Shown here piece after piece: positions 26,452-34,731 of a stretch of 64,000 bases of DNA. Both the position numbers and the translations under genes were made by a program. Positions within the stretch are counted from its first letter, which is position 1, and every line of letters begins with the position of its first letter. This DNA is from Sulfurospirillum barnesii SES-3 (GTDB taxonomy: Bacteria > Campylobacterota > Campylobacteria > Campylobacterales > Sulfurospirillaceae). Location of the stretch: the NCBI RefSeq assembly GCF_000265295.1, contig NC_018002.1, positions 2,108,001 through 2,172,000 on the forward strand, written 5' to 3'. The notes under the pieces are model-generated. The model ran no database searches. It was not told where the DNA came from and saw nothing but the letters and a program-made list of their open reading frames with translations.

Positions 26452-27771
26452 ATGGGTGTTGAGCAACACAAAGAGTTATTGGGCAGTATTGGTGTGGACG
26501 TTGATCGTCACGCAAAAATGATGGCAATGGGCTTAGACGCCTATAAAGCGCAGTTTTTAGGACAACCTAATCGTCCTAAAGGTATGGCGTATTTTGACTG
26601 GTTTATGAGTGAGATTCAAGGGCAGAGAATTGCTGAAATCAATCAACTTCGTGCAGAGAAAAAACCAGCCGTGGGGACGTTTTGTATCTTCGTTCCTGAA
26701 GAGATTGTGGTGGGTGCTGGCGGAGCCTGTTATGGGCTTTGCGGTGGTTCAAACGCTACGGTTGCCGATGCTGAGACGGAGCTTCCTCGCAATATCTGCC
26801 CTCTTATCAAATCCGCACACGGCTTTAAGTTACAACGCACCTGTGCTTACACCCAATCAAGTGATTTTATCTACGGTGAGACCACCTGTGAAGCAAAGAA
26901 AAAAACATGGGAAATCTTAGCCAAACACCATCCTGTGCATGTGATGAACATTCCCCACATGAAACGTGAAAAAGACCTCAAAATGTGGCAAGAAGAGATT
27001 GCGGAGTTTAAAGAGCATATTGAGCAAGTGAGTGAAAAAAAACTAAGCCTTGCTGAGATGATAGAAGGGGTGAAAAAAGTCAATGCCAAACGCTCAGCCC
27101 TTCAAAGGCTCGATGCCCTTCGTGGTATGAACCCTGATATTATGCCTATTAGCGGAAAAGATTCGCTGTTTATTACGCAAGTGGGGTTTATGGACGACAT
27201 TGAGCGTTACACGCAAAAAGTGAACGAACTCTGCGATGAACTTGAAGAGCGTGTGAGAGAGGGGGTCAGTGTCTTTCCTGCTAACACGCCTCGTATTATG
27301 ATTTTAGGCACTCCTTTAGCGCCGCCAAACTGGAAAATTCATACCGCCGTTGAGAGTACAGGTGGGGCGATTATCAACGAGGAGAGCTGTATTGGGCATC
27401 GCTATTACAAAGACAACGTCGATGTTGAGGGTGTGACAAGCGAAGATGAACTCTATGCACGCTTGATGCAACGCTACTCCAAAATTGACTGTGCGTGTTT
27501 CACCCCCAACACAGGTAGAACCGAGAAAATCGTGCAAATGTACAAAGAGCGCAAAGCCGATGGTGTCATCTACTACACCCTCTCTTTTTGCCACACGTAC
27601 AATGTTGAAGCGCACCTTGTCACCGAAGCACTTGCCAAAGAGGGCATACCATGCCTTGTCATCGAATCTGACTACTCACCAGAAGATGCAGGACAGATTA
27701 AAACCCGTGTGGAAGCCTTTTTAGAGAGCATCAGCTTTAAACAAAAAGCCCAAGCGTTCGCAAGTAAATAA
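26452..27771 (+). CDS. Double-cubane cluster protein (2-hydroxyacyl-CoA dehydratase-like)
   Basis: 439 residues of the HgdB/FldB-like family with many conserved cysteines in the first half (C93, C97 in CYGLCGGS; C116 in PRNICPLIKS; C131 in RTCAYTQSSDF; C146) and C-terminal CACFTPNTGRTEK. A single such subunit next to a dedicated activator, with no partner dehydratase subunit or CoA transferase, matches the double-cubane [Fe8S9] cluster proteins described in anaerobes, which reduce small molecules such as acetylene in an ATP-dependent way. The physiological substrate is unknown. Start after AAAAGGA; the stop overlaps the activator's start by one base. Confidence 0.85.
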   Translation: MGVEQHKELLGSIGVDVDRHAKMMAMGLDAYKAQFLGQPNRPKGMAYFDWFMSEIQGQRIAEINQLRAEKKPAVGTFCIFVPEEIVVGAGGACYGLCGGSNATVADAETELPRNICPLIKSAHGFKLQRTCAYTQSSDFIYGETTCEAKKKTWEILAKHHPVHVMNIPHMKREKDLKMWQEEIAEFKEHIEQVSEKKLSLAEMIEGVKKVNAKRSALQRLDALRGMNPDIMPISGKDSLFITQVGFMDDIERYTQKVNELCDELEERVREGVSVFPANTPRIMILGTPLAPPNWKIHTAVESTGGAIINEESCIGHRYYKDNVDVEGVTSEDELYARLMQRYSKIDCACFTPNTGRTEKIVQMYKERKADGVIYYTLSFCHTYNVEAHLVTEALAKEGIPCLVIESDYSPEDAGQIKTRVEAFLESISFKQKAQAFASK

Positions 27772-28529
27772 TGTTTTGGGGCGTGGATATAGGCTCGACC
27801 TATACAAAAATCATCGGTATCGGAAGAGAACGGGAGATTGTGCATAGCGCAGTTATCCCCACCATCTTCAATCAAGATGTTATCGTGGGCGAGTATTTGG
27901 CAGATAAAGAGGTCAAAATGCTCGTCGCCACGGGCTATGGGCGTTACATGTTGGAAGAATCGCATGGTGCTCCCGTGATAAGCGAAATCAAAGCCCACGC
28001 CAAAGGGGCTTACTTTTTTGAACCCGATGTTGCTACAGTGATTGATTTGGGTGGACAAGATAGCAAAGTGATTAAAATGGGCGAACAGGGCAGTTTCACC
28101 GACTTTCGCATGAACGACAAATGTGCCGCAGGGACGGGCAAATTCCTAGAAATCGCCGCCAATCGTTTGGGGCTAGAGATGCAAGACTTTGCCAAAGCAG
28201 GCTTTGAGCACGACAAGGAGCTCACCATCTCCAGCATGTGCGCCGTGTTTGCAGAGTCTGAGGTCATCTCTCTTATCGCCAAGAAAGAGAGTTTGGCGAA
28301 CATTTGTTATGGCGTACACGAATCCATCGCCTCAAGGCTTGCTTCCATGGCTCGCAAATTTGTCGTCAAAGAGAATGAAACCATCGTTTTCACAGGCGGC
28401 GGTGCGCTTAATCCTTTCTTGCATCATATGTTGGAACTTAAATTAGAGCGGACTATCGTCATTCCCAAACACCCTCAACTCATGGGTGCTGTTGGTGCGG
28501 CGTTGGCGGGGTTGGAGGTGGTGGGGTAA
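27771..28529 (+). CDS. ATP-dependent activator/reductase of the double-cubane protein
   Basis: 252 residues of the BadF/BadG/HgdC family: ASKHA nucleotide motifs GVDIGSTYTKI at the N terminus, DLGGQDSKVIKM in the middle, and the two cysteines that bridge a [4Fe-4S] cluster in the homodimer, C118 in NDKCAAGTG and C157 in SSMCAVFAESE. It hydrolyses ATP to drive electrons into the partner encoded directly upstream. Overlap of one base (TAATG) shows coupled translation. Confidence 0.9.
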   Translation: MFWGVDIGSTYTKIIGIGREREIVHSAVIPTIFNQDVIVGEYLADKEVKMLVATGYGRYMLEESHGAPVISEIKAHAKGAYFFEPDVATVIDLGGQDSKVIKMGEQGSFTDFRMNDKCAAGTGKFLEIAANRLGLEMQDFAKAGFEHDKELTISSMCAVFAESEVISLIAKKESLANICYGVHESIASRLASMARKFVVKENETIVFTGGGALNPFLHHMLELKLERTIVIPKHPQLMGAVGAALAGLEVVG

Positions 28530-28587
28530 GATACTGTTTGGGGTGAAAATGTGCTACAATTAGGCAATTTAACACAGGTGCAAGTGA

Positions 28588-28734
28588 ATGAAAAAGCGTG
28601 AAATTTCAAAAGAAGCTATCAAAAAAACGGTCGCTATTTCTCAAGAAATAGAAGGATACCAACCTGCCCCAAAACCCTTGCAAGAAAAAGCGAAAATACT
28701 TATGGCAAAGTATCATGTCAAAATATCGGCTTGA
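28588..28734 (+). CDS. Fic-inhibiting antitoxin, 48 residues
   Basis: A short ORF (MKKREISKEAIKKT...) overlapping the Fic gene by 20 bp. Residues 18-23 read SQEIEG, which fits the Fic inhibition motif (S/T)xxxE(G/N) of class I antitoxins such as VbhA and YhfG. The glutamate E22 would block ATP orientation in the Fic active site. Basic and helical in composition. Gene order antitoxin-toxin and the overlap are typical. Confidence 0.75.
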   Translation: MKKREISKEAIKKTVAISQEIEGYQPAPKPLQEKAKILMAKYHVKISA

Positions 28735-29332
28735 TGAAAGCCCAATTTATATCGAAGGAACAGATGTCCCAAAAAATAAATTGGGCATTAAGGAAGCAGC
28801 GCTTATCCACGAAATAGAAAACAATCTCCTGCTTGAAGCATATGAATACTTTTCCTCCCAAATAACGAAAAAAACTCTTCTTAACGAAGCCTATTTCATC
28901 AGTTTACACAAGAAAACATTTGAATCTTTGTATGACTTTGCGGGACTTTATCGCACGGTCAATATGAGCAAAAGTAACTCACAGTTTTGCCTTGCACACT
29001 ACCTTCCAAACGAGTCTAAAAGAATTTTCACAGAGCTTGAAAACGATGCTTATCTTCTTACATGTAAAGATAAAAAAGCATTTGTCAAAAAGCTAGCTTA
29101 CTATAAAAGCGAACTCATTGCATTGCACCCTTTTTATGAACTAAACGGTCGAATTTTGCGCCTTTTTATCGATATGCTTTGCCTTTACAACGGCTACGAT
29201 TTTATTGATTATTCCAAAGCTCTTGAAAACAACACCTACATTGAAGCTTCCATTCTTTGCGTACAATACGCCGATGCTTCAATGATGGAAGAAATTATCG
29301 AGAATGGGTTGAAAGAACACAGTAATTCTTAG
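28715..29332 (+). CDS. Fic/DOC-family AMP-transferase-like toxin
   Basis: 205 residues. The Fic core is HPFYELNGRILR (H138-R149): the catalytic His, acidic E142, N144, R146 and R149 are present, but the glycine normally before the Asn is Leu (L143). The upstream helices (LHKKTFESLYDFAGLYRTVNMSK) match the FicT class. Such enzymes AMPylate targets like gyrase and topoisomerase IV when free of antitoxin. Whether the L143 substitution reduces activity cannot be decided here. The palindrome at 29058 writes LLTCKDK. Confidence 0.85.
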   Translation: MSKYRLDESPIYIEGTDVPKNKLGIKEAALIHEIENNLLLEAYEYFSSQITKKTLLNEAYFISLHKKTFESLYDFAGLYRTVNMSKSNSQFCLAHYLPNESKRIFTELENDAYLLTCKDKKAFVKKLAYYKSELIALHPFYELNGRILRLFIDMLCLYNGYDFIDYSKALENNTYIEASILCVQYADASMMEEIIENGLKEHSNS

Positions 29333-29379
29333 ATATAAGGGTTTGGATATAATTTGACAACTCTTCAAAAAGGTCGTTT

Positions 29380-30051
29380 ATGAGTCTCAAATCTTTACCG
29401 AAAAAAGTTGGAAATGACTTAAAAGCCGATGCTATTGCGGTTTTTCATGCACTTAATATCGCAAATGGTGGCTTACTCTATCTTTAATTAAAGAGTCTAT
29501 TGCAAAAAGTTATCAAGGCTTTTTAGATGCTAAATTTAATAACTTGATTTTAGATATGGCATACAATAATGTATCAACAGATGAGCTGCTTGATTTTATC
29601 AATTCAAAATCACATAAAGATAGAGAATTTATGAGCAATCTCATCATTAAACCTTCATGCTGACAATCGTATCACCATTTTTATCCTCGCTAAACTTTGG
29701 ACAAATAGAATTAAAAATGGCTCACTCAATTATTATGAGTCTTCTCTTTTTACAAATATCAATACATTTACACATGAAGATTTTAAATGCTTTTATGAAT
29801 TATGGAAAGATAAAATAACACAAGAAAGTGGTTATTTTCATTACACACTCAAATCTCAACAAGAATTTTATTGTGATGTTCAGAAAAAATTGTTTGGATT
29901 GGGTATTTTAATTCAACCTGACATGGGTTTAACCTTCTGGGATCCTAAAAAATCTGATAAGAAATTCATCTCTGTTTTTGATGGCTCTGAAATGGCTGAA
30001 ACATTATTCAATATCCTTGATGATTACTTTACATGTAACCCCAATCCCTAA
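29380..30051 (+). pseudogene. Frameshifted remnant of an unknown accessory gene
   Basis: Three adjoining reading segments look like one protein: 29380-29487 (MSLKSLPKKVGNDLKAD...), then about 29481-29663 in another frame (LIKESIAKSYQGFLDAKF...), then 29659-30051 back in the first frame (ADNRITIFILAKLWTNR... ending NILDDYFTCNPNP). Two compensating frameshifts therefore interrupt it. No family recognised. It lies between two toxin-antitoxin modules, a typical place for decayed accessory genes. A palindrome copy (30029-30038) is in its 3' end. Confidence 0.6.
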
Positions 30052-30065
30052 GCTTCTTTTCCAAA

Positions 30066-30107
30066 AGTATCCTTTATAATACGCTAAATCGTACGATTAA
30101 GGATACT
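30066..30107. promoter_or_regulatory. Operator/promoter of Phd-RelE module
   Basis: The arms AGTATCCTT (30066-30074) and AAGGATACT (30099-30107) form a perfect 9-bp inverted repeat. Between them are a TATAAT -10 hexamer (30075-30080) and a 12-bp palindrome AATCGTACGATT (30087-30098). This nested dyad covers the promoter and suits autorepression by the antitoxin. Confidence 0.6.
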
Positions 30108-30110
30108 ATT

Positions 30111-30371
30111 ATGATAATCTCAGCCAATGACATCAAGACCAAAGGGGTCACGCTTTTAGACAAACTTTTTGAAACCATGAGTGAAGTGGTTATCAATGTA
30201 CGAGGAAAAAACAAGTACGTTGTCATCGATATTGAGCGTTACAAGCAGTTGCGTGAACTGGAACTTGACCGCCTGTATGACGAAACGATGCAGGAAATCA
30301 AAGAGGGGCGTTACACGACAGATGTGGAGGAACACCTCAAAGAAGTAAGAGCCATTGCCAATGGCTTATGA
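30111..30371 (+). CDS. Phd/YefM-family antitoxin
   Basis: 86 residues, beginning MIISANDIKTKGVTLLDKL and continuing with NVRGKNKYVVIDIERYKQLRE, the pattern of Phd/YefM DNA-binding antitoxins. The charged C terminus would wrap the toxin. It overlaps the toxin gene by 17 bp. A nested inverted repeat covers its promoter. Confidence 0.82.
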   Translation: MIISANDIKTKGVTLLDKLFETMSEVVINVRGKNKYVVIDIERYKQLRELELDRLYDETMQEIKEGRYTTDVEEHLKEVRAIANGL

Positions 30372-30636
30372 AATCCGTTTAAGCGAAAGCTACAAAAAAA
30401 AGCTTCGCAAATTTATACAAACGCATAAAGATATGGCGGTGCGTTATGAAAAAACCATTCGTATTCTTCAAGAAAATCCGCACCATCCCTCGCTTCGCTT
30501 GCATAAGCTCAAAGGGAATTTAAGTGCGTATTACTCTATTTCGATTAACATTGAGTACCGCATTATTTTAGATTTTATCATCGTCGATGAAGTCATCATT
30601 TTACTCGACATTGGGGCACATGATGATGTGTACTAG
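30355..30636 (+). CDS. RelE/YafQ-type mRNA interferase toxin
   Basis: 93 residues, with SLRLHKLKGNLSAYYSISI, the core EYRIILDFI and a C terminus LLDIGAHDDVY typical of the RelE/YafQ/ParE superfamily. The start could be at 30355 or at the ATG at 30361. The catalytic His and Arg positions appear conserved. It is translationally coupled to the Phd-like antitoxin and its end overlaps the next gene. Confidence 0.82.
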   Translation: MPMAYEIRLSESYKKKLRKFIQTHKDMAVRYEKTIRILQENPHHPSLRLHKLKGNLSAYYSISINIEYRIILDFIIVDEVIILLDIGAHDDVY

Positions 30637-31156
30637 AAAAATAACCACCCTCATTCACACCGCACTCGTTGCCGAAGCCAAGCCCATCATTGGGCATTTT
30701 TCTCTTACATGTAAAGCAAAACAACCGTTCAATCTTTACGAGGGCGAGCAGATTGTCCTCATCGTCTCTGGAATGGGAAGCCAAAATTCCAAAGAGGCAC
30801 TTTTGTATGCACTCAGTCTTTATGAACCGTGCGTTGCCATCAACATCGGCATTGCGGGGTGTGTCGATAAAACCGTTCTTAAAGGCACCCTTTTTTGCAC
30901 CACACATGAGGGTTTAAGCGTACCTTTTGCGAGCTGTTCCTCACATGAAAAAGCGGTGGAGAATGCTTTACATGTAAAGACTACTTTGGTGGACATGGAA
31001 GCGGACACCTTCTTGCAAACGCTACCCAAAAACATCGAAGCCTACGTTTTGAAAGTCGTCTCCGACCATTTGGAAGACGTCATCCCAAGCAAAACCGATG
31101 TGGGAAATTGGATAGGAAAAAGCATCAAACAGTGGGAGAAATATGTTAGAAGATAA
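30620..31156 (+). CDS. Nucleoside phosphorylase-like (MTAN family) protein
   Basis: About 178 residues. The start is uncertain among three consecutive ATGs at 30620-30628, which overlap the end of the toxin gene. Conserved features: AEAKPIIGHF near the N terminus, IVSGMGSQNS, NIGIAGCVD, and VDMEADTFLQ where the Glu-Ala-Asp segment corresponds to the purine-site region of MTA/SAH nucleosidases. Short for the family, and the final helix is divergent, so substrate is unclear. It overlaps the radical-SAM gene by 14 bp. Two palindromes lie inside (30705, 30968). Confidence 0.72.
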   Translation: MMMCTRKITTLIHTALVAEAKPIIGHFSLTCKAKQPFNLYEGEQIVLIVSGMGSQNSKEALLYALSLYEPCVAINIGIAGCVDKTVLKGTLFCTTHEGLSVPFASCSSHEKAVENALHVKTTLVDMEADTFLQTLPKNIEAYVLKVVSDHLEDVIPSKTDVGNWIGKSIKQWEKYVRR

Positions 31157-32381
31157 GCAAATACATTTTGAAAAAGCGTGCGAAAACACCGCTTTTCAAA
31201 GCTTACATGTAAACACACAAACCTTTTTAAAAGAGAAAGCCTTAGCGTATCATTTCAGTTTTTCGCAAATTCAGCAGTTCATCGTTATGGCGATTGATAT
31301 GCAGATGTGGGGTGAAGATATAACGGCAGTTTGGGTGGAGAAAGAGAGTAAAAAAGAGGCGTTTTCAGCCCTCCAAAAAGCTTATGAAGCCTTAAAAACA
31401 AACCTAAAGTGCTATCCTCCAGTACCCATGGATTTTGAAAAAGAGACGTTCAAAATCGAAGAGCTTGAAAAAGAGCATTTGGGGCTAGGAAGTTGTCCTG
31501 TGGCATCACCTAAAACACGCTGTTGCAACCTCATGACACTGGACGCTGTGGAGAGTTGTGGGTTTGACTGCTCGTACTGCTCCATTCAGAGTTTTTACAA
31601 AAACAACACCATCACCTTTGATAAAAGCTTTGCTGAGAAGTTGGAGCGTTTGGAGCTTGAGCCTTCCAAAACCTACCACATCGGTACAGGGCAGTCTTCA
31701 GACTCACTCATGTGGGGAAACCGTTCAGGCGTTTTAGAAGCCCTTTTTGCCTTTGCACGAAAACATCCCAACGTTATTTTGGAGCTCAAAAGCAAGTCAG
31801 ACAATATCGCCTATTTACTTGAAAACGAGGTTCCCAAAAACGTTATTTGCACATGGTCGTTGAACCCTCAGGTCATTATTGAGAATGAAGAAAAGCGAGC
31901 CTCTAGCCTTGAAAAACGCATCCAAAGTGCCAGAGCTTTGGCGGATAAAGGGGTTTTGGTGGGCTTTCATTTTCACCCCATCGTGCTTTTTGAGGGGTGG
32001 AAAGAGGCGTACACAGAAATCGCAAATGAGCTTACCAAACGGTTTACATGTAAAGAGGTTGCCCTCATCTCCATGGGAACGCTGACGTTCATTAAGCCCG
32101 TTTTGAAGAAGATTCGTTTGCGTGCGCAAAGCAGTAAAATTTTACAAATGCCCCTCGTCGATGCGAGTGGTAAATATTCTTATCCCCTTTCTTTAAAAGA
32201 GGAGATGTTTAGCACGCTCTACCAAGCATTTAAGCCGTGGCGCAACGAGATTTTTTTCTACCTCTGCATGGAAGATGAAAGCTTGTGGCAAAAGGTTTTC
32301 GGGCATGAATTTGAAAACAATGAAGCCTTTGAAGAAGCGATGTTAGGGGCATATATGAAAAAAATAAAAGGAGCTTTATGA
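31143..32381 (+). CDS. SPL-family radical SAM protein
   Basis: 412 residues with the radical-SAM cluster motif CGFDCSYC (Cys-X3-Cys-X2-Cys) preceded by NLMTLDAVES and followed by GTGQSSDSLMWGNRSG, both characteristic of spore photoproduct lyase relatives. The organism group does not make spores, so the true substrate is open; DNA or tRNA modification has been proposed for SPL-like proteins. It lies in an operon with the nucleosidase-like gene (14-bp overlap) and an SDR (ATGA). Contains palindromes at 31203 and 32044. Confidence 0.85.
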   Translation: MLEDKQIHFEKACENTAFQSLHVNTQTFLKEKALAYHFSFSQIQQFIVMAIDMQMWGEDITAVWVEKESKKEAFSALQKAYEALKTNLKCYPPVPMDFEKETFKIEELEKEHLGLGSCPVASPKTRCCNLMTLDAVESCGFDCSYCSIQSFYKNNTITFDKSFAEKLERLELEPSKTYHIGTGQSSDSLMWGNRSGVLEALFAFARKHPNVILELKSKSDNIAYLLENEVPKNVICTWSLNPQVIIENEEKRASSLEKRIQSARALADKGVLVGFHFHPIVLFEGWKEAYTEIANELTKRFTCKEVALISMGTLTFIKPVLKKIRLRAQSSKILQMPLVDASGKYSYPLSLKEEMFSTLYQAFKPWRNEIFFYLCMEDESLWQKVFGHEFENNEAFEEAMLGAYMKKIKGAL

Positions 32382-33034
32382 AAACCGTTTTAATGACTGG
32401 CGGTAGCAGTGGCATTGGTAAGGCGATAAAAAACATTCTTACATGTAAAGAGTATCAGGTTTTTAATATTGGACGAAACGAAGCGGAGATTGTTTGTGAT
32501 TTAAGAGACGAAAAGAGCCTTGAAAATGCGGTGAAGGCGTGGTTGAAAACGCATGAGGTTGATGTGCTGATTAACTGTGCGGGCATTGGGCTATTTGACC
32601 CACATGAGACGATTAGCCCCTCTAAAATTAAAAACCTCATCGACATTAACCTCACGGCTCCTATTATGTTAAGTTCTTTGTGTTTGCGTTCTTTGCAAAA
32701 AACGCAAGGGCATATCATTAACATTACATCCATTGAAGCGACCCGCCATGCCAAATATTCTGCTTTGTACACCGCCACGAAAAGCGGGCTTCGAGACTTT
32801 GGGCATTGTTTGTTTGAAGAGGTGCGCAAAAGCGGTGTGAAAGTCACTTCCATCAATCCCGACATGACCCAAACGCCTTTTTTTGATGCACTTCATTTTA
32901 AGCCCAGCGAGGATGAATCCACCCATCTGCTTCCTGAAACCATCGCTAAAAGCGTGTGGGATGTCTTACATGTAAACGGGGTGATTACTGATTTGAGCAT
33001 ACGTCCTCAAAAGGTGGGCATTGCTAAAAAATAA
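32378..33034 (+). CDS. Short-chain dehydrogenase/reductase
   Basis: 218 residues. Cofactor loop TGGSSGIGKAIKN at residues 7-19, NCAGIGLF, catalytic Ser in INITSIEATRH and catalytic YTATK. NADP(H)-dependent oxidoreductase of unknown substrate. The start overlaps the SPL stop as ATGA. The palindromes at 32439 (ILTCKEYQ) and 32966 (LHVNG) fall inside the frame without breaking it. Confidence 0.88.
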   Translation: MKTVLMTGGSSGIGKAIKNILTCKEYQVFNIGRNEAEIVCDLRDEKSLENAVKAWLKTHEVDVLINCAGIGLFDPHETISPSKIKNLIDINLTAPIMLSSLCLRSLQKTQGHIINITSIEATRHAKYSALYTATKSGLRDFGHCLFEEVRKSGVKVTSINPDMTQTPFFDALHFKPSEDESTHLLPETIAKSVWDVLHVNGVITDLSIRPQKVGIAKK

Positions 33035-33108
33035 TCTTTACATGTAAAGATACTTTATAGTAACTCCGCTTATAATGGCGCAAACCATTGCTCAAAAAAG
33101 GAGTTACC

Positions 33109-34539
33109 ATGTCTACACGCATTGAACACGATCTTATCGGTGATAAAGAGATTTCAAACGAGTGCTATTATGGCGTTCAAACCGCACGTGCGGCTGAGAA
33201 TTTTCACATCACAGGCGTAACCCTCTCCAAATTTCCAACCTTTATTGAATCCATCGCTAAAGTCAAACTAGCAGCCGCTTTGGCAAACTACGAATTAGGG
33301 CTTCTCACAGAAGCAAAGAAAAACGCCATTGTTGAGGCGTGCGACCAGCTCATCGCAGGAAAACACCATAACCAATTTGTGGTCGATATGATTCAAGGAG
33401 GCGCAGGAACGTCGACCAATATGAACGCCAACGAAGTCATCGCCAACATTGGTTTAGAACTGATGGGATACCAAAAAGGCGAATACAAATTTTTACACCC
33501 CAACAACGATGTCAACCTATCCCAATCAACCAATGACGCTTACCCCACCGCCCTTCGTGTTGCTTTGTATGAAAAACTAGGCGAACTTAGTGAATCAATG
33601 AAGATCATCCAAAACTCCTTTGCCAAAAAAGCAGCGAGCTTTAAAGATGTGATTAAAATGGGTCGCACCCAATTGCAAGATGCCGTTCCTATGACCTTAG
33701 AGCAAGAATTTCGAACCTACGCCGTGATGATTGGTGAAGACATTCAACGTGTTCATGAGGCAAGGCAGTTGGTGCGTGAGATTAACATGGGTGCTACGGC
33801 GATTGGGACGGGCATTAACGCACATCCCAATTATGCCAAAACGGTTGAGGCAAAACTACAAGAAGTCACAGGACGTCCTTTTGTTACCGCAGGTGATTTG
33901 ATTGAAGCGACGCAAGATACGGGTGCGTACGTGCAAATTTCGGGTGTTTTAAAAAGAGTGGCGACTAAAATGTCAAAAATTTGCAACGATTTGAGGCTTT
34001 TAAGCTCAGGTCCTCGTACAGGTTTTGGTGAAATCAATCTTCCTGCTATGCAACCAGGAAGCTCCATCATGCCAGGTAAAGTCAATCCCGTCATTCCTGA
34101 AGTGGTTAATCAAGTCTGCTTTCAAGTGATTGGAACCGACATTGCGGTGACCATGGCGTGCGAGGGCGGACAACTGCAACTCAATGTCTTTGAACCGCTC
34201 ATTGGCTACAACCTTTTCAACTCCATTAACATGATGAAAAACGCTTTTGAAGCATTGGCGTACACCTGCGTGGATGGCATTACCGCTAATCCTGAGCGAT
34301 GCAAAGCGCTGGTGCTCAATAGCATTGGTTTAGTCACCGCTCTTAATCCTTTCATTGGTTATGAAAACTCCACGATGGTGGCTAAAGAAGCATTGGAGAG
34401 CGGGCGCTCTGTCTATGATATTGTCTTAGAAAAAGGCTTACTGGATAAAGCCGAACTTGACGATATTATTCAGCCAGAGAACATGATAAAACCTCGTAAT
34501 TTTGGTCTTTCTGAAAAAAGTAAATTCGTCAAACTCTAG
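33109..34539 (+). CDS. aspA: Aspartate ammonia-lyase, copy 1
   Basis: 476 residues. The start MSTRIEHDLIGDKEIS is preceded by AAAGGAG; an upstream in-frame ATG at 33088 is less likely. Class II fumarase/aspartase signature GSSIMPGKVNP is present, along with AGTSTNMNANEVIAN and STNDAYPTALR. Converts L-aspartate to fumarate and ammonia, feeding fumarate respiration. A nearly identical copy follows. Codon choice is less biased than in copy 2. Confidence 0.94.
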   Translation: MSTRIEHDLIGDKEISNECYYGVQTARAAENFHITGVTLSKFPTFIESIAKVKLAAALANYELGLLTEAKKNAIVEACDQLIAGKHHNQFVVDMIQGGAGTSTNMNANEVIANIGLELMGYQKGEYKFLHPNNDVNLSQSTNDAYPTALRVALYEKLGELSESMKIIQNSFAKKAASFKDVIKMGRTQLQDAVPMTLEQEFRTYAVMIGEDIQRVHEARQLVREINMGATAIGTGINAHPNYAKTVEAKLQEVTGRPFVTAGDLIEATQDTGAYVQISGVLKRVATKMSKICNDLRLLSSGPRTGFGEINLPAMQPGSSIMPGKVNPVIPEVVNQVCFQVIGTDIAVTMACEGGQLQLNVFEPLIGYNLFNSINMMKNAFEALAYTCVDGITANPERCKALVLNSIGLVTALNPFIGYENSTMVAKEALESGRSVYDIVLEKGLLDKAELDDIIQPENMIKPRNFGLSEKSKFVKL

Positions 34540-34565
34540 GTAAAGAGGGATTTTTCCCTCTTTAC
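34540..34565 (+). terminator. Terminator after first aspA
   Basis: GTAAAGAGGGA, a TTTT loop and its exact complement (34555-34565) form an 11-bp stem. The right arm merges into a TTACATGTAA copy (34562-34571). It separates the two aspA genes into different transcripts. Confidence 0.72.
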
Positions 34566-34731
34566 ATGTAAAACATTCTTCCTTAAATCTTTATATATTT
34601 TAATTAATTATCTTCTTTCAATCTTTTTTTAAAAAAAATCCCAAAAAGTCATTTTCAAATCCCTTTAGAGGTTTACACTTTCAGCACATAAAGACTTCCA
34701 CAAGGAAGCCCTAAACTTTTAAGGAGATACG

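Noticed and set aside
26452-28529. 2-hydroxyglutaryl-CoA or lactoyl-CoA dehydratase pathway
   Set aside because: Only one dehydratase-like subunit is present with the activator, and no CoA transferase; the double-cubane protein assignment fits better.
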